DNA from: Flagellimonas yonaguniensis
GTDB taxonomy: Bacteria; Bacteroidota; Bacteroidia; Flavobacteriales; Flavobacteriaceae
Direction: 5' to 3'
Assembly: GCF_029193885.1 (NCBI RefSeq)
Contig: NZ_JARFVB010000008.1
Coordinates: forward strand, 83,135-147,134
Length of the DNA: 64,000 nucleotides
The first letter of the stretch is position 1. Each line of letters opens with the position of its first letter. Positions 63,998-64,000 of the stretch are shown here, piece by piece. The notes beneath the pieces were generated by a model. The model was not told where the DNA came from and did not search any database. It saw only the letters and a list, made by a program, of their open reading frames with translations. Both the position numbers and the translations under genes were made by a program.

Positions 63998-64000
63998 CCT
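63874..64000 (+). mobile_element. IS3-family insertion sequence, left end
   Basis: The end is marked by TGTAGATACCCCAAAAATTA, like the terminal repeats of IS3-family elements. From there the sequence departs from HsdS homology. It contains the start of orfA at 63927. The element continues past the window, so its right end and target duplication cannot be checked. Confidence 0.75.
63927..64000 (+). CDS. IS3-family transposase OrfA, N-terminal fragment
   Basis: Starting with ATG at 63927, the frame reads MTRRKFTPKFKTKVVLEALK and continues ERHS to the edge. This is the typical N-terminus of the OrfA helix-turn-helix transposase of IS3 elements. It is in a different frame from the hsdMS reading that overlaps it, which confirms the IS insertion. 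Confidence 0.85.
   Translation, partial: MTRRKFTPKFKTKVVLEALKERHS

Noticed and set aside
1..64000. CRISPR array associated with the CHAT/sigma module or the RM region
   Set aside because: No regular direct repeats with spacers were seen, and no cas-like protein is encoded.

Overview
The window comes from a member of the Bacteroidota, most likely a marine Flavobacteriaceae. The reasons are three SusC/SusD pairs, two of them with STN-type SusC, FecR anti-sigma and ECF sigma partners; T9SS sorting tails on secreted proteases; many lipoproteins with short lipoboxes; start sites poor in Shine-Dalgarno sequence; and a TAnnTTTG-like promoter element. The genus cannot be fixed from the sequence alone.

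Layout. (1) 1-2973, minus strand: a xylose operon, xylB then xylA then the start of an SSS-family symporter that runs off the left edge. (2) 3405-12001, minus: a SusC/SusD locus under sigma/FecR control (FecR, STN-SusC, SusD, terminator, ECF sigma), with a calcineurin-like phosphoesterase upstream that has its own terminator. (3) 12338-29080, minus: a large locus apparently for protein or peptide use. In transcription order it holds ECF sigma, M14 zinc carboxypeptidase, FecR, STN-SusC, SusD, LamG lipoprotein, C10 cysteine protease, FN3-like lipoprotein and a second C10 protease, closed by a strong hairpin. A glutaminase gene lies beside it. (4) 30169-35441: repeat-rich spacer, then small membrane proteins, a Crp/Fnr regulator, a DinB-like protein, a DUF4345-like protein and an AraC regulator with membrane helices. 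(5) 36010-41453, plus: a third SusC/SusD pair without sigma/FecR, followed by a secreted protein. (6) 41916-46383: accessory and decaying DNA with an M43 protease pseudogene, an AbiE toxin-antitoxin pair with two perfect operator palindromes, a nucleotidyltransferase remnant and copies of a dispersed repeat. (7) 46384-56203, plus: four lipoprotein genes, then ECF sigma, a membrane-anchored TPR protein in the anti-sigma position, and a TPR-CHAT protease. (8) 57712-60592: a P-type cation ATPase and a LolA-like gene cut off after about 75 codons. (9) 60583-64000: AT-rich foreign DNA holding a rolling-circle (HUH) Rep gene with a probably truncated 5' end, an HsdM/half-HsdS fusion, and the start of an IS3-family element that interrupts it.

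How the parts fit. Regions 2 and 3 have the parts of trans-envelope signalling: ligand at the STN domain of SusC, then FecR, then ECF sigma. In region 3 the secreted C10 endopeptidases and the M14 exopeptidase would make peptides for SusC/SusD import, and glutaminase could deaminate released glutamine. Region 7 is the most unusual: a CHAT protease next to a sigma and a candidate anti-sigma suggests control by proteolysis. The start codon of that sigma lies inside a perfect hairpin. A family of degenerate repeats with a covarying palindromic tail (TnACC, 5 nt, GGTnA) occurs at least four times and is not explained by any gene.
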